From: Streptomyces sp. TRM68416
GTDB lineage: Bacteria; Actinomycetota; Actinomycetes; Streptomycetales; Streptomycetaceae
Assembly: GCF_014596915.1 (NCBI RefSeq)
Contig: NZ_JACVWU010000036.1
Location: 17,097 to 81,096, forward strand
DNA length: 64,000 nucleotides
Direction of reading: 5' to 3'
Shown: positions 18,828 to 27,226 of the stretch, piece by piece
Layout of the letters: each line of letters opens with the position of its first letter
How positions within the stretch are numbered: the first letter of the stretch is position 1
Notes under the pieces: generated by a model
Database searches by the model: none
What the model saw: the letters and a program-made list of their open reading frames with translations, nothing else
Told to the model about the DNA's origin: nothing
Made by a program: the position numbers and the translations under genes

Positions 18828-19010
18828 TATGGAAGACCCCAATGGAATATGCCATCCGGTCGAGTGAATAGTCGCTTCGTACGCCGATGTTGGCGAGTAG
18901 CGTCGATCACGCCACCAAGCAACAAGGTTGGCGCGAACCGTTCCGTGGGTCCCCGCTGGGGGCACCCGGGGCGGCGACAGCAATTCACCAACGGGTAGTT
19001 CGGAGCAGAA

Positions 19011-19217
19011 ATGGCAATTCGTCAGGGCGCCACGGACATGTGGACCAAGTCCTCGTACTCCACCGGGAACGGCGCGTGCGTCGAGGTCCGGTCACCGCTC
19101 ACGGCCATGGCCGTGCGGGACTCGAAGGTCCCGGAGGGGCCCACGCTGACGTTCCCGGCGCCGTCGTGGAACACCTTCGTGGCCGAGGTCGGCAGGGGTA
19201 CGTTCGACCTCCACTGA
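19011..19217 (+). CDS. DUF397 domain protein
   Basis: A 68-residue protein with WTKSSYSTGNGACVEV and VRDSKVPEGPTLTF, the DUF397 pattern. It follows an XRE/DUF5753 gene on the same strand, its expected partner. ATG 19011 follows GGAGCAGAA. Confidence 0.88.
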   Translation: MAIRQGATDMWTKSSYSTGNGACVEVRSPLTAMAVRDSKVPEGPTLTFPAPSWNTFVAEVGRGTFDLH

Positions 19218-19433
19218 TGCACAGACCCTTCCACAACTCCATAAGCAGCACAGCAAGAGCCCTCTCGACCAGCCCGCCGTCCTTGCCGAGGGGGCTCCCT
19301 GCTGCGCGCGCCGCGGGGTCGTGCGCCGTTCATCCTGCGGGCATGCGTGCCGCCTGGGGCGGCACGGGTGGGCGCAGGCGGCACCCCGTCAGCGCCGGGC
19401 TGCGCGACCCACCCCCGCCCGCGCCCCGTCGGC

Positions 19434-20285
19434 TCACCTCACCGGAAACGCCACGTCGCACACCGGATCCGACGGCCCCGCCGCGTCCCAGTCGGCGAAG
19501 TACACCTCCCGGCAGGGACCGTCGTACTCCAGCCCCTTGTCCCTCATCCACGCCTCCACCGCCTCGAAGGCGGCAAGGATCTGCGGATGAGCCACCTGCG
19601 CCTTGGAGATCCGCGTATAGGCCAGCCTCCGCGCCGGCTCCACCCGGACCTTGGTCTCCCACGTCCGCCCGCGCGCCTCGGCCCACGCCCGGGCCGCCGC
19701 CTCGTCGGCGACCGGCATGCACGCCTCCGCAGGCCCGTCGCTCTCCATCGACACCTCGGAGTGGTAGATCACGAAGGGCGCCCCCACCACACCCCCGCAC
19801 TCCCGGGCCGCCGCCTCCAGCCGCCCGAGCGACGCCCCGATCCACGCCGGCAGCTCGTCCGCCAGCGTGTGCCGCGTCTCGGTGAGGAGCACCTGCGCCG
19901 GCACCTCCACCGTCTCCACCACGAACTTCTCGTACATCTCCGAACTCCTCCCGGACAGCCGTCCACGGAGGTACTCGGCAAGCGTCCGCTGCGCCGCCAC
20001 CCGCGTCTCCACGCCCGCCCAGTACGCGGCGAGCAGATCCGCGCCCTCGGCGCCGCCCGCCGCCACCACGTCGGCGATCCGCGCGAGCGGCATGTCGAGC
20101 TGGCGCAGCAGCGCCACGAGCCGCGCCTGGTCGACCTGCCCGGCGCGGTAGTAGCGGTAGCCGCTGACCTCGTCGACGTGCGCGGGCGCGAGCAGCCCGA
20201 GACGGTCGTACAACCGCAGCGCCTTCGCCGACAGGCGCGAGCGCGCGGCGAACGCACCGATGGTGAGCAGCTCTTCGTCCACCAC
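19434..20285 (-). CDS. MerR-family regulator with GyrI-like effector domain
   Basis: A 283-residue protein. Residues 1-70 are a MerR DNA-binding domain (TIGAFAARSRLSAKALRLYDRLGLL, YRYYRAGQVDQARLVALLRQLDMPL), a coiled linker follows, and the C-terminal 150 residues match GyrI-like small-molecule-binding domains (BmrR/TipA-like use). GTG 20285 has GGAGG five bases upstream; the upstream start at 20300 does not. Two palindromic candidates for its operator lie immediately upstream. Confidence 0.9.
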   Translation of the reverse strand: MVDEELLTIGAFAARSRLSAKALRLYDRLGLLAPAHVDEVSGYRYYRAGQVDQARLVALLRQLDMPLARIADVVAAGGAEGADLLAAYWAGVETRVAAQRTLAEYLRGRLSGRSSEMYEKFVVETVEVPAQVLLTETRHTLADELPAWIGASLGRLEAAARECGGVVGAPFVIYHSEVSMESDGPAEACMPVADEAAARAWAEARGRTWETKVRVEPARRLAYTRISKAQVAHPQILAAFEAVEAWMRDKGLEYDGPCREVYFADWDAAGPSDPVCDVAFPVR

Positions 20286-20295
20286 AGCATCCTCC

Positions 20296-20359
20296 GTCAC
20301 CGGGCGGACGGTCCGCCCGGTGACGAGGACGCTCTGCCCTGCCCCAGGGGCAAGGTCAA
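20296..20359. promoter_or_regulatory. MerR promoter region with two palindromes
   Basis: First, GTCACCGGGCGGAC (20296-20309) and its exact reverse complement (20311-20324) flank a single G. Second, on the minus strand TTGACC (20359-20354) begins an interrupted repeat, CCTTGCCCC/TGGGGCAGG, as in MerR-type promoters where the repeat sits between -35 and -10. The -35 overlaps the end of the glutathione peroxidase gene, so the regulator would be transcribed from within its neighbour's 3' end. Autoregulation is inferred. Confidence 0.5.
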
Positions 20360-20862
20360 CCGGCGAGCCGACTGGTGATGGCCGCGACGACCTCGTCCGC
20401 CTCCGGCTCCGTCTGCGGCGCGAACCGGGCGACGACGTTCCCGTCCCGTCCGATGAGGAACTTCTCGAAGTTCCAGCGGATGTCCCCGGTGTGCCCCTCG
20501 GCGTCGGCGAAGGGGGTCAGGCGGTCGTAGAGCTCGTGCCGCCCTTCGCCGTTCACCTCGACCTTCTCCGTCATCGGGAAGGTCACGCCGTACGTCGCGG
20601 AGCAGAACTCGGCTATCTCCTCGGCGCTGCCCGGCTCCTGCCCGAGGAACTGGTTGCAGGGCACGCCGAGCACGGTGAAGCCCTGGTCGGCGTAGCGCGC
20701 TTGCAGTCGCTCAAGGCCGGCGTACTGCGGGGTGAGCCCGCACTTGGAGGCCACGTTCACGACGAGCACGACCCGGCCGGCGTACTGCTTGAGGTCGGCG
20801 GGGCCGCCCTGGAGGGCGCCGATGGAGACGTCGAGGGGGGATGCGTTCGTGTCAGTAGTCAT
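20356..20862 (-). CDS. Glutathione peroxidase (thiol peroxidase, GPx family)
   Basis: A 168-residue single-domain peroxidase reducing hydroperoxides, in actinobacteria probably with thioredoxin or mycothiol. Catalytic Cys is in NVASKCGLTPQ; Gln and Trp partners lie in CNQFLGQEPG and RWNFEKFLIGRDG. ATG 20862 lies 10 bp from the stop of the upstream regulator gene on the same strand. Confidence 0.95.
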   Translation of the reverse strand: MTTDTNASPLDVSIGALQGGPADLKQYAGRVVLVVNVASKCGLTPQYAGLERLQARYADQGFTVLGVPCNQFLGQEPGSAEEIAEFCSATYGVTFPMTEKVEVNGEGRHELYDRLTPFADAEGHTGDIRWNFEKFLIGRDGNVVARFAPQTEPEADEVVAAITSRLAG

Positions 20863-20871
20863 GGGCGGAGC

Positions 20872-21888
20872 CTAACTCCGGCAGGGGTCGGCCCCTTGAG
20901 CCCGTACCGAACTCCGATTGTCGTCGGCCCCCTGCGCCCGTACCAGGACATCCCCCGCCGCCGTCCGCGAGTACAGCACCGCCCGTCCCGCCCGCCGCCG
21001 CTCCACCAGCCCCGCGTCCCGCAGCACCCGCAGGTGCCGCCCCACCGAGCCGAGCCCCTGCCCGGTCACGGCGACGAGCTGGGTGGTACTGAGGGGGGAG
21101 TCCAGCCGCACGAGCACGCCGGCGCGCGCGCCCCCGAGCAGCGCCCCCAGGCTCGCGGGAACCGCCCGCGCACCGGGATCGGCGAGCGCCCCCGCGCACG
21201 GGTACACCACCGCGTACCGCTCGGGCTCCTCCCAGGACACCCACCCGCTCTTCGGTGTCACCGGTACGAAGACCAGCTCGGCCCCGGAGATCTCCCTGGG
21301 CGGGTACTCGTGCAGGTTGACCTGGAACCGGCTGCCGCCGAGCCAGCGCGTGCGCCCCGGCCGCAGGGAGTCCAGTACGTCCGCCCAGCCGCCCCGGCTC
21401 ACCTGTGCGGTCCGCGCGACCACGTCGGCCTCCAGGACCCGTCGGCGCCGGTCCCAGTCCGGCCGTACGGTCTCCTCCCAGACGTACTGGAGGAGCGAGG
21501 CCGCCCGCTCGGGCAGGTCGTCCCGGCCCAGCTCTGCGGGGAGCGGGCCGGCGAGGGAGCGGGCGAGGTGGGCGCGGGCGTCCGCGGGGCGGGCCGCACG
21601 CACCCGGGCCACGCCCTCCTCGAAGGTCTCCCCGTCGACCGGCGTCGGCGTGAGGAAGTCCGCGATCCAGTCCCGTCCGAGCCCGGCCCGCACCAGCCGC
21701 GCGGTCACCGGGTCGGCGGCCAGCCGGGCCCGGTAGCCGGGCAGCCGCGCGTCCAGCCAGGCGCGTTCGCCGGGGTGCGCGGCGACGCCCGAGTGCAGCG
21801 GCTTCAGCGCGGCGAAGGTCTCGGCGAGCGGCGAGATCAGGAACCGGCTTCCGGCGAGGGTGTCGGCGTTGATCTGCCACCAGCCCAT
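20872..21888 (-). CDS. DUF5937-type regulator with C-terminal ArsR HTH
   Basis: A 338-residue protein. The first 240 residues resemble DUF5937 (FLISPLAETFAALKPLHSG; RPDWDRRRRVLEADVVART), and the C-terminal 80 residues are an ArsR-type winged helix (LDSPLSTTQLVAVTGQGLGSVGRHLRVLRDAGLVERRRAGRAVLYSRT in family terms, seen as GSVGRHLRVLRDAGLVERR). Divergent from the MFS gene by 74 bp with an inverted repeat between, so it probably represses that transporter. Confidence 0.88.
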   Translation of the reverse strand: MGWWQINADTLAGSRFLISPLAETFAALKPLHSGVAAHPGERAWLDARLPGYRARLAADPVTARLVRAGLGRDWIADFLTPTPVDGETFEEGVARVRAARPADARAHLARSLAGPLPAELGRDDLPERAASLLQYVWEETVRPDWDRRRRVLEADVVARTAQVSRGGWADVLDSLRPGRTRWLGGSRFQVNLHEYPPREISGAELVFVPVTPKSGWVSWEEPERYAVVYPCAGALADPGARAVPASLGALLGGARAGVLVRLDSPLSTTQLVAVTGQGLGSVGRHLRVLRDAGLVERRRAGRAVLYSRTAAGDVLVRAQGADDNRSSVRAQGADPCRS

Positions 21889-21904
21889 GAGCGCCCCTCC
21901 CGGC

Positions 21905-21924
21905 GTTTCGCACCTGCGCGAAAC
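21905..21924. promoter_or_regulatory. Inverted repeat, putative ArsR/DUF5937 operator
   Basis: GTTTCGC-ACCTGC-GCGAAAC, 7-bp perfect arms and a 6-bp spacer, in the 74-bp gap between the divergent regulator and transporter genes. Confidence 0.55.
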
Positions 21925-21962
21925 AATATCGACCGCCTCCCGGGCCGCCGCAGACTCCGCGC

Positions 21963-23162
21963 ATGCGCAGCTACCGACACCTCTTCCGCACCCCGGAGTT
22001 CACGCCCCTCTTCCTCGCCTCCTGTGCCAACGTCGCGGCCCAGACGGTGGGCGGTCTGGCGCTCGCCACGCTGGTGTACCGGGCGACCGGGTCGCCGCTG
22101 CTGTCGGCGGTGAGCATGTTCGGCCCGTCGCTGGCGCAGGTGGCCGGGGCGAGCCTCTTCCTGTCGGGCGCCGACCGGCTGCCGCCGAGGGCGGCCTTGA
22201 CGGGCCTTGCGCTGGCCTTCACGGCGACCACGGCGTTCCTCGCGGTCCCCGGCCTGCCGATCTGGGCGCTCTTCGCCGTCCTGCTCGCCCAGGGCCTGGT
22301 GGCCTCGCTCGGCGGGGGCGTGCGCTGGGGTCTGCTGAACGAGATCCTCGCCAAGGACGGCTATCTGCTGGGGCGTTCGCTGTTCAACATGATGAGCGGG
22401 GTCATGCAGATCGCCGGTTACGCGACCGGCGGCGTCCTGGTGGCGCTGCTCTCCCCCCGCCTGTGCCTGCTGCTCGCGGCGGCCCTGTACGCGCTGTCCG
22501 CCGCCGCCACCCGGTTCGGTCTGAGCCGCCGCGCCCCGCGCGCCGTGGGCCGCCCGTCCGTCGCCGCGACCTGGCGCACCAACGCGCTGCTGTGGTCCTC
22601 CCGCCCCCGCAGGACCGTCTACCTGGCCCTGTGGCTCCCCAACGGCCTGGTCGTGGGCTGCGAGTCGCTCTACGTCTCCTACGCCCCGCAGGCGGCCGGC
22701 GCCCTGTTCGCCTGCGCGGCCCTCGGCATGCTCGCCGGTGACGTGACGGTCGGCCGCCTGGTCCCGCCCGCGCCGCGCCGACGGCTCGGGGTGCCGCTGC
22801 TCTGGCTGCTGGCGGCGCCGTACCTCCTGTTCTTCCTGCGCCCGGCGGTTCCGGTCGCCGCGGCCGCCGTGGCTCTCGCCTCCGTGGGCTTCGGTGCGAG
22901 CCTGGTCCAGCAGGAGCGCCTGATGGAGCTGACCCCGGACGAACTGAGCGGCCACGCCCTGGGGCTGCACTCCGCCGGAATGCTCACACTGCAGGGCGTG
23001 AGCGCCGCGTTGGCCGGCTCGGTGGCCCAACTGACCTCCCCGGCAACGGCGATGACGGTGCTGGCGGGAGCGTCGCTGGCGGTGACGGCGTGCCTGGCGC
23101 CGGGGCTGCGGGCGGGCGGGGTTCAGGGGAAAGAGATTGAAGTTCGTACCACGAACCAATAA
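21963..23162 (+). CDS. MFS-family transporter
   Basis: A 399-residue 12-span membrane protein of the major facilitator superfamily, without periplasmic domains. It starts MRSYRHLFRTPEF and has Gly/Ala-rich helices such as LAQGLVASLGGGVRWGLLNEI. The MFS group that accompanies DUF5937 regulators is thought to export drugs or toxins; substrate unknown. The last codons (VRTTNQ) already carry one MarR-like half-site pair of the next gene's control region. Confidence 0.9.
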   Translation: MRSYRHLFRTPEFTPLFLASCANVAAQTVGGLALATLVYRATGSPLLSAVSMFGPSLAQVAGASLFLSGADRLPPRAALTGLALAFTATTAFLAVPGLPIWALFAVLLAQGLVASLGGGVRWGLLNEILAKDGYLLGRSLFNMMSGVMQIAGYATGGVLVALLSPRLCLLLAAALYALSAAATRFGLSRRAPRAVGRPSVAATWRTNALLWSSRPRRTVYLALWLPNGLVVGCESLYVSYAPQAAGALFACAALGMLAGDVTVGRLVPPAPRRRLGVPLLWLLAAPYLLFFLRPAVPVAAAAVALASVGFGASLVQQERLMELTPDELSGHALGLHSAGMLTLQGVSAALAGSVAQLTSPATAMTVLAGASLAVTACLAPGLRAGGVQGKEIEVRTTNQ

Positions 23163-23238
23163 AGTTCGTAATGCGAACTACCCGTCCGGGATCCGTGACT
23201 ACATAATGCGAACTACCCGTCCGGGATCCGTGACTACA
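23142..23238. promoter_or_regulatory. Cluster of MarR-type operators and a 35-bp direct duplication
   Basis: GTTCGTACCACGAAC (23142-23156) and AGTTCGTAATGCGAACT (23163-23179) are inverted repeats. A 35-bp block (23169-23203) is repeated directly at 23204-23238, carrying another CGAACT half site. They lie before the broken FAD oxidoreductase gene; the MarR gene just beyond it is the likely regulator. Confidence 0.6.
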
Positions 23239-23255
23239 GGGGGAGTTGCCCCGTC

Positions 23256-24294
23256 ATGGCAGTGGAAACGACAGCGGCGACCGGCCGTACCGTCGTGATC
23301 GTCGGCGGCGGATACGGCGGCTCCACGGCCGCCAAGGCACTGGACGCCGAGGCCGTACGACCGTCTGCTGCAGCGGGGTTCGGTCGTACGGCACCGGGTC
23401 GCCTCCGTCGATCCGGCCGGCGTGACCGTCGCCGACGGCCGCCGGATCGAGGCCGACTGCCTGGTCCTCGCCACCGGCTCCGGCTACCCCTTCCCCGCCA
23501 AGGCGGACGTGGACGAGGCCGCCGAGGCACTGGCCCGCCTGCGCGAGACGCACGAGGAACTCGCCGGTGCAGAACGGGTGCTGGTGACCGGAGCGGGGCC
23601 GGTAGGCCTGGAGCTGGCCGGTGAGATCAAGCACGTATGGCCCGAGAAGTCGGTCGTGATCGTCGACCCGGCGCCGGAACTGCTGCCCGGCTTCGACCCC
23701 GCCCTCCGCGCCGACCTGCTGCGCCAACGGGACGCGCTCGGCATCGAGTTGCGGCTGTCCACCGCCCTCGCGGAGGAGTCGCCGTCCGAACCGGGCCGGG
23801 CGAAGACGTTCACGGCGGCCACCACGGCCGACGACGAGATCACGGCGGACATCTGGTTCCGCGCCCACGGGGTGCGCACCAACGGCGACCACCTGGCCGA
23901 CGGCCGCCTGACCGCCCGTACCGCCCAGGGCCGGGTGCGCGTCACGGACCGGCTCACCGTCGACGACTACGGCCAGGTCTACGCCCTTGGCGACATCACC
24001 GACGTGCCGGAGGCCAAGACGGCCGGGTACGCGATGCAGCACGCGCAGGTCGTGGCCGCCAACATCGCCACCCAACTGCGCGGGGAGGCCCCGCAGGCCG
24101 TCTACCGGCCCGCGCCGGTCCCGTCCGTGCTGCTTCCGCTGGGGCCGGAACACGGCGTCGGCCAGTTCCCGTCCGAGGACGACCCCGCCGTACCGGCCGT
24201 GGTGCGGGCGGAGGTGGTGGCGCAGTACAAGGGCGCGGACCTGTTCACCGGGCGGTTCGAGGAACTGTTCGGGACGGCCGACGGCAAGGCATGA
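23256..24294 (+). pseudogene. AIF-like FAD-dependent oxidoreductase with internal out-of-frame deletion
   Basis: The first 33 codons from ATG 23256 encode the FAD-binding start (VVIVGGGYGGSTAAKALDAEA) of a NADH:quinone-oxidoreductase-like flavoprotein. At about 23355 the frame breaks. Continuing one frame over, YDRLLQRGSVVRHRVASVDP leads smoothly into the rest of the enzyme (DCLVLATGSGYPFPAK; VTGAGPVGLELAGEIK; YALGDITDV). About 45 codons that family members have between those blocks are missing, and the loss shifts the frame. A GTG at 23422 could express only a fragment without the FAD Rossmann start. The remainder looks uncorrupted, so the deletion appears recent. Confidence 0.8.
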
Positions 24295-24327
24295 CGGTCG
24301 GCGTCAAGGCGCCAAGGTGTCGAGGCG

Positions 24328-24798
24328 TCAAGGCGTGACGGCGTCGTCCGGCTCGCCGAAGACCACCGGCACCTCGTTGTCGTCCACGACGCGGGCCAAC
24401 AGGGCGGCGAGCAGCTCGCGTTCGTCGGCGCCGAGGCCGGCGGGGAGCAGGTCCACCCGTCGGCAGGTGTCGTCGTAGAACTCCTTGGCGAGCGCGGCGC
24501 CCTCCTCGGTCAGCCCGACGCGTACCGCCCGCCCGTCCCGCGGGTCCGCCTCGCGGCGCACCAGCCCGCGCTGCGCGGTCCGGTCCACCAGCCCGGTCAG
24601 GCTGGACTTGGCCAGCCCGAGCATCGCGCCGAGCTCGCTCATCCCGTACGGCTGGGACATCAGCACACACAGCAGCTGCCCCTGCTGCGGGGTGATCCCG
24701 AACTCGCGGCTCGACTCGGCGTACACGGCATTCACCAGGAACGTCGACCGCACCAACGCGGTGACGACTCCCATCTGCCCACCTGCGGCTCCGCCCAT
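24328..24798 (-). CDS. MarR-family transcriptional regulator
   Basis: A 156-residue winged-helix regulator: ITPQQGQLLCVL, MSELGAMLGLAKSSLTGLVDRTAQRGLV and the wing RREADPRDGRAVRVGLTEEG. Convergent with the broken FAD oxidoreductase gene, whose upstream palindromes it probably binds. MarR members of this group often sense quinones or oxidants. Confidence 0.93.
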   Translation of the reverse strand: MGGAAGGQMGVVTALVRSTFLVNAVYAESSREFGITPQQGQLLCVLMSQPYGMSELGAMLGLAKSSLTGLVDRTAQRGLVRREADPRDGRAVRVGLTEEGAALAKEFYDDTCRRVDLLPAGLGADERELLAALLARVVDDNEVPVVFGEPDDAVTP

Positions 24799-24925
24799 TC
24801 CGCCAGGGTAGGCCCTCGGGGAGTATCGGAACGGAAATCAGCGGTAGCGGGGTGATCTTGATTCCGGTTCGGTGACATGTCTGACCGCCTTGGCGGACTC
24901 GGCGTCGAATCGCTCCCTGCCGACC

Positions 24926-25588
24926 TCATGCCGGGTGGATGAGGCGGCTTTCGTAGGCGAAGATCACGGCCTGTATCCGGTCGCGGAGTTCGAGCTTTTG
25001 CAGGATTCGCCCCAGATGGGACTTCACGGTCGCCTCCGCCAGGTACAGCGTGGCCGCGATCTCGGCGTTGGACAGGCCGCAGCCCACCTTGACGAGCACC
25101 TCGTGCTCGCGGGCGCTGAGCCGGCTCAGCCGCTCGTCGCGGTCGGCGCCGCTGCCGTCGGGGATGTGGGGGCGGAGGTTCTCCAGCAGGCGGCGGGTGA
25201 CCCGCGGGGAGACCACCGCGTCGCCCGCTGCCACGCTGCGTATCGCGGTGAGCAGTTCCTCGGGCCTGGTGTTCTTCAGCAGGAAGCCCGAGGCTCCGGC
25301 TTTGAGTGCGGTGAAGGCGTATTCGTCGAGGTCGAAGGTGGTGAGGATCAGTACTTTGCTCCGCGGGGAGATCCGGATGACCTGTCGGGTTGCCTCGATC
25401 CCGTCGGTCCCGGGCATTCGGACGTCCATGAGGACGACGTCGGGGCGCAAGTCCCGGGCGAGGCGTACGGCCTGGACGCCGTCTGCGGCTTCGCCGACCG
25501 GTGCCATGTCGGGCTGGGTCTCCAGGACCGTGCTGAAGGCCATACGGAGCAGCGCTTCGTCGTCGGCGATCAGGACGCGGATCGTCAT
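24926..25588 (-). CDS. NarL/LuxR-type response regulator
   Basis: A 220-residue regulator. Receiver domain residues 1-120 with phospho-acceptor D55 (VVLMDVRMPGTDG), and a LuxR HTH at the end (LSAREHEVLVKVGCGLSNAEIA, ATVKSHLGRILQKLELRDR). The ATG overlaps the kinase stop as ATGA, so the pair is translated together. Target genes are not evident. Confidence 0.95.
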   Translation of the reverse strand: MTIRVLIADDEALLRMAFSTVLETQPDMAPVGEAADGVQAVRLARDLRPDVVLMDVRMPGTDGIEATRQVIRISPRSKVLILTTFDLDEYAFTALKAGASGFLLKNTRPEELLTAIRSVAAGDAVVSPRVTRRLLENLRPHIPDGSGADRDERLSRLSAREHEVLVKVGCGLSNAEIAATLYLAEATVKSHLGRILQKLELRDRIQAVIFAYESRLIHPA

Positions 25589-26874
25589 GCGGATGCCGCT
25601 CCGCTGCTGCCGAGGTCGAGGCGGGTGTGGACTCGCCAGCCGCCGCCCGGGAGCGGTCCGGCCTGCAACGTCCCCCCGTAGGCGGCCGCGCGCTCGCGCA
25701 TGCCGGGGATGCCGTGGCCGGATGGTGTGGCGCCCGGATGCGGCGGGCGGGGGCCGCTGTCGGTGACGTCCACTGTGACGGTCTCGGTCGAGCACCGTAT
25801 CCGGACCTTCGCGTGTGTGCCGGGGTGTGTGTGCTTGAGGGTGTTGGTCAAGGCTTCCTGCACCAGGCGGTAGACGGTCAGTTGTGCGGTGGCGGGTATG
25901 TGGGTGTGGTCGCCCTGGATCTCGACGCGGGTCGGCAGCCCGGCGGCGCACATCTGGTCGGCGAGGGCTGCCAGTTGTGCGATGCCGGGCAGGGGGTGGC
26001 GCTCCGCGTCGGGTTCGTCGGTCCGCAGGATGCCCAAGGAGCGGCGCATGTCGGTCAGGGCCTGCCGGCCCGTCTCGGAGATCTGGAGCATCGCGGTGGT
26101 GGCCTTGGCGGGGGACCGGTGCTGTGCGTAGACGGCGGCGTCGGTGAGCGCGACCATGACGGACAGGTTGTGGGTGACGATGTCGTGCATCTCCCGGGTG
26201 ATACGTGTCCTCTCGTCGGCGACGGCCAGCCGCGCCTGCTGGTCCTGTTGTTGCTCCAGGCGTGCGGCCCGTTCCTCCAAGGCCGCGAGGTAGGCGCGTG
26301 TGGTCCGCGCATTCACCCCCAGGACGGCGGCGGAGACGACCGTCGCGGTCACCGCGACGAAGGGGGTCAGGAACGCGCCTTCCGTCGCCCAGCGCAGACA
26401 GGCCAGCAGAGCCCCGCCCTCCACAATGGCACCGGCGACAAGCGTGCCGCGCCGGCCCGAGTTCGCGGCCACCGTGTAGAGAGCCACCAACAAAGCGATG
26501 TCCGCCGGTAGTTGGACGTCCATCAGCCACTGGACGAGGGCCGCGGCTGCCACGGCTCCGAACACCGTGAGCGGGGCCCGGCGCCGCCACACCAGGGGCA
26601 GTGCGAGGGCGGCGGTGAGGGCCACGGACACCGGGAGCTCTTGCGGCGCGTGCGTGGTCATGATGTTGATCAGGAGCAGCGCCGGCAGCAGCGAGTCCCA
26701 CACGACGGGCGGCAGTCGGGAGCCCCAGCGCCGGGCGGCTCTCGTCGGTCGCGGCGCTCGTGCGGAGGCCGGGTCGGCGTACCTCGTCGGCCGTACGGCT
26801 GTCCCGGCCCGCGGCACCCGGTCCCGGTGGCGCAACGGGTGGGCACTGCCGGTTTCCGCGGCCGCCTCGGTCAT
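25585..26874 (-). CDS. Sensor histidine kinase (HisKA_3)
   Basis: A 429-residue kinase: about six membrane segments in residues 60-200 (LPALLLINIMTTHA; SVALTAALALPLVW and others), a coiled stretch, the phospho-acceptor His in ITREMHDIVTHNLSVMV, and a degenerate GHKL ATPase (LVQEALTNTLKHTHPG; GHGIPGMRERAAAYGG). Start ATG 26874 has CAGGAA at the right distance; longer starts up to 27099 are open. Partner of the overlapping LuxR regulator. Confidence 0.93.
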   Translation of the reverse strand: MTEAAAETGSAHPLRHRDRVPRAGTAVRPTRYADPASARAPRPTRAARRWGSRLPPVVWDSLLPALLLINIMTTHAPQELPVSVALTAALALPLVWRRRAPLTVFGAVAAAALVQWLMDVQLPADIALLVALYTVAANSGRRGTLVAGAIVEGGALLACLRWATEGAFLTPFVAVTATVVSAAVLGVNARTTRAYLAALEERAARLEQQQDQQARLAVADERTRITREMHDIVTHNLSVMVALTDAAVYAQHRSPAKATTAMLQISETGRQALTDMRRSLGILRTDEPDAERHPLPGIAQLAALADQMCAAGLPTRVEIQGDHTHIPATAQLTVYRLVQEALTNTLKHTHPGTHAKVRIRCSTETVTVDVTDSGPRPPHPGATPSGHGIPGMRERAAAYGGTLQAGPLPGGGWRVHTRLDLGSSGAASA

Positions 26875-27226
26875 CACACGTTCCTGTCGATTCAGCGTCA
26901 TCGCGGCCCCGGCCGGGGCCGCCACCGCGTACAGCCGGAGTCGGGTCGGGTACGGGAGCGTAAGACCCGCGCTGCTCGCAGGTACCGCGGCGCTGTCACG
27001 GTAGGCCGCGATCCAGCGGAACCGCATGAGTCCACCGTCTGAAGGAATCGTGCGGAAGTACGACCACAGGAGGAGCCCGGCCACCTCCCACGGTCGCAAG
27101 GCCGCTCACACGGGTGTGCCTCGGATTGCGACTCCGGCTGTACACGATGGCGCCCCGGGGACGATGTGGCAGCGCGTGCCCCGCGCCGAGCATGGCCGGG
27201 TGACCGAGAACATCGTGGGACTGCAC

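Noticed and set aside
23422..24294. Shorter functional FAD oxidoreductase starting at GTG 23422
   Set aside because: It would lack the FAD-binding Rossmann start that every family member needs; a pseudogene is the simpler reading.
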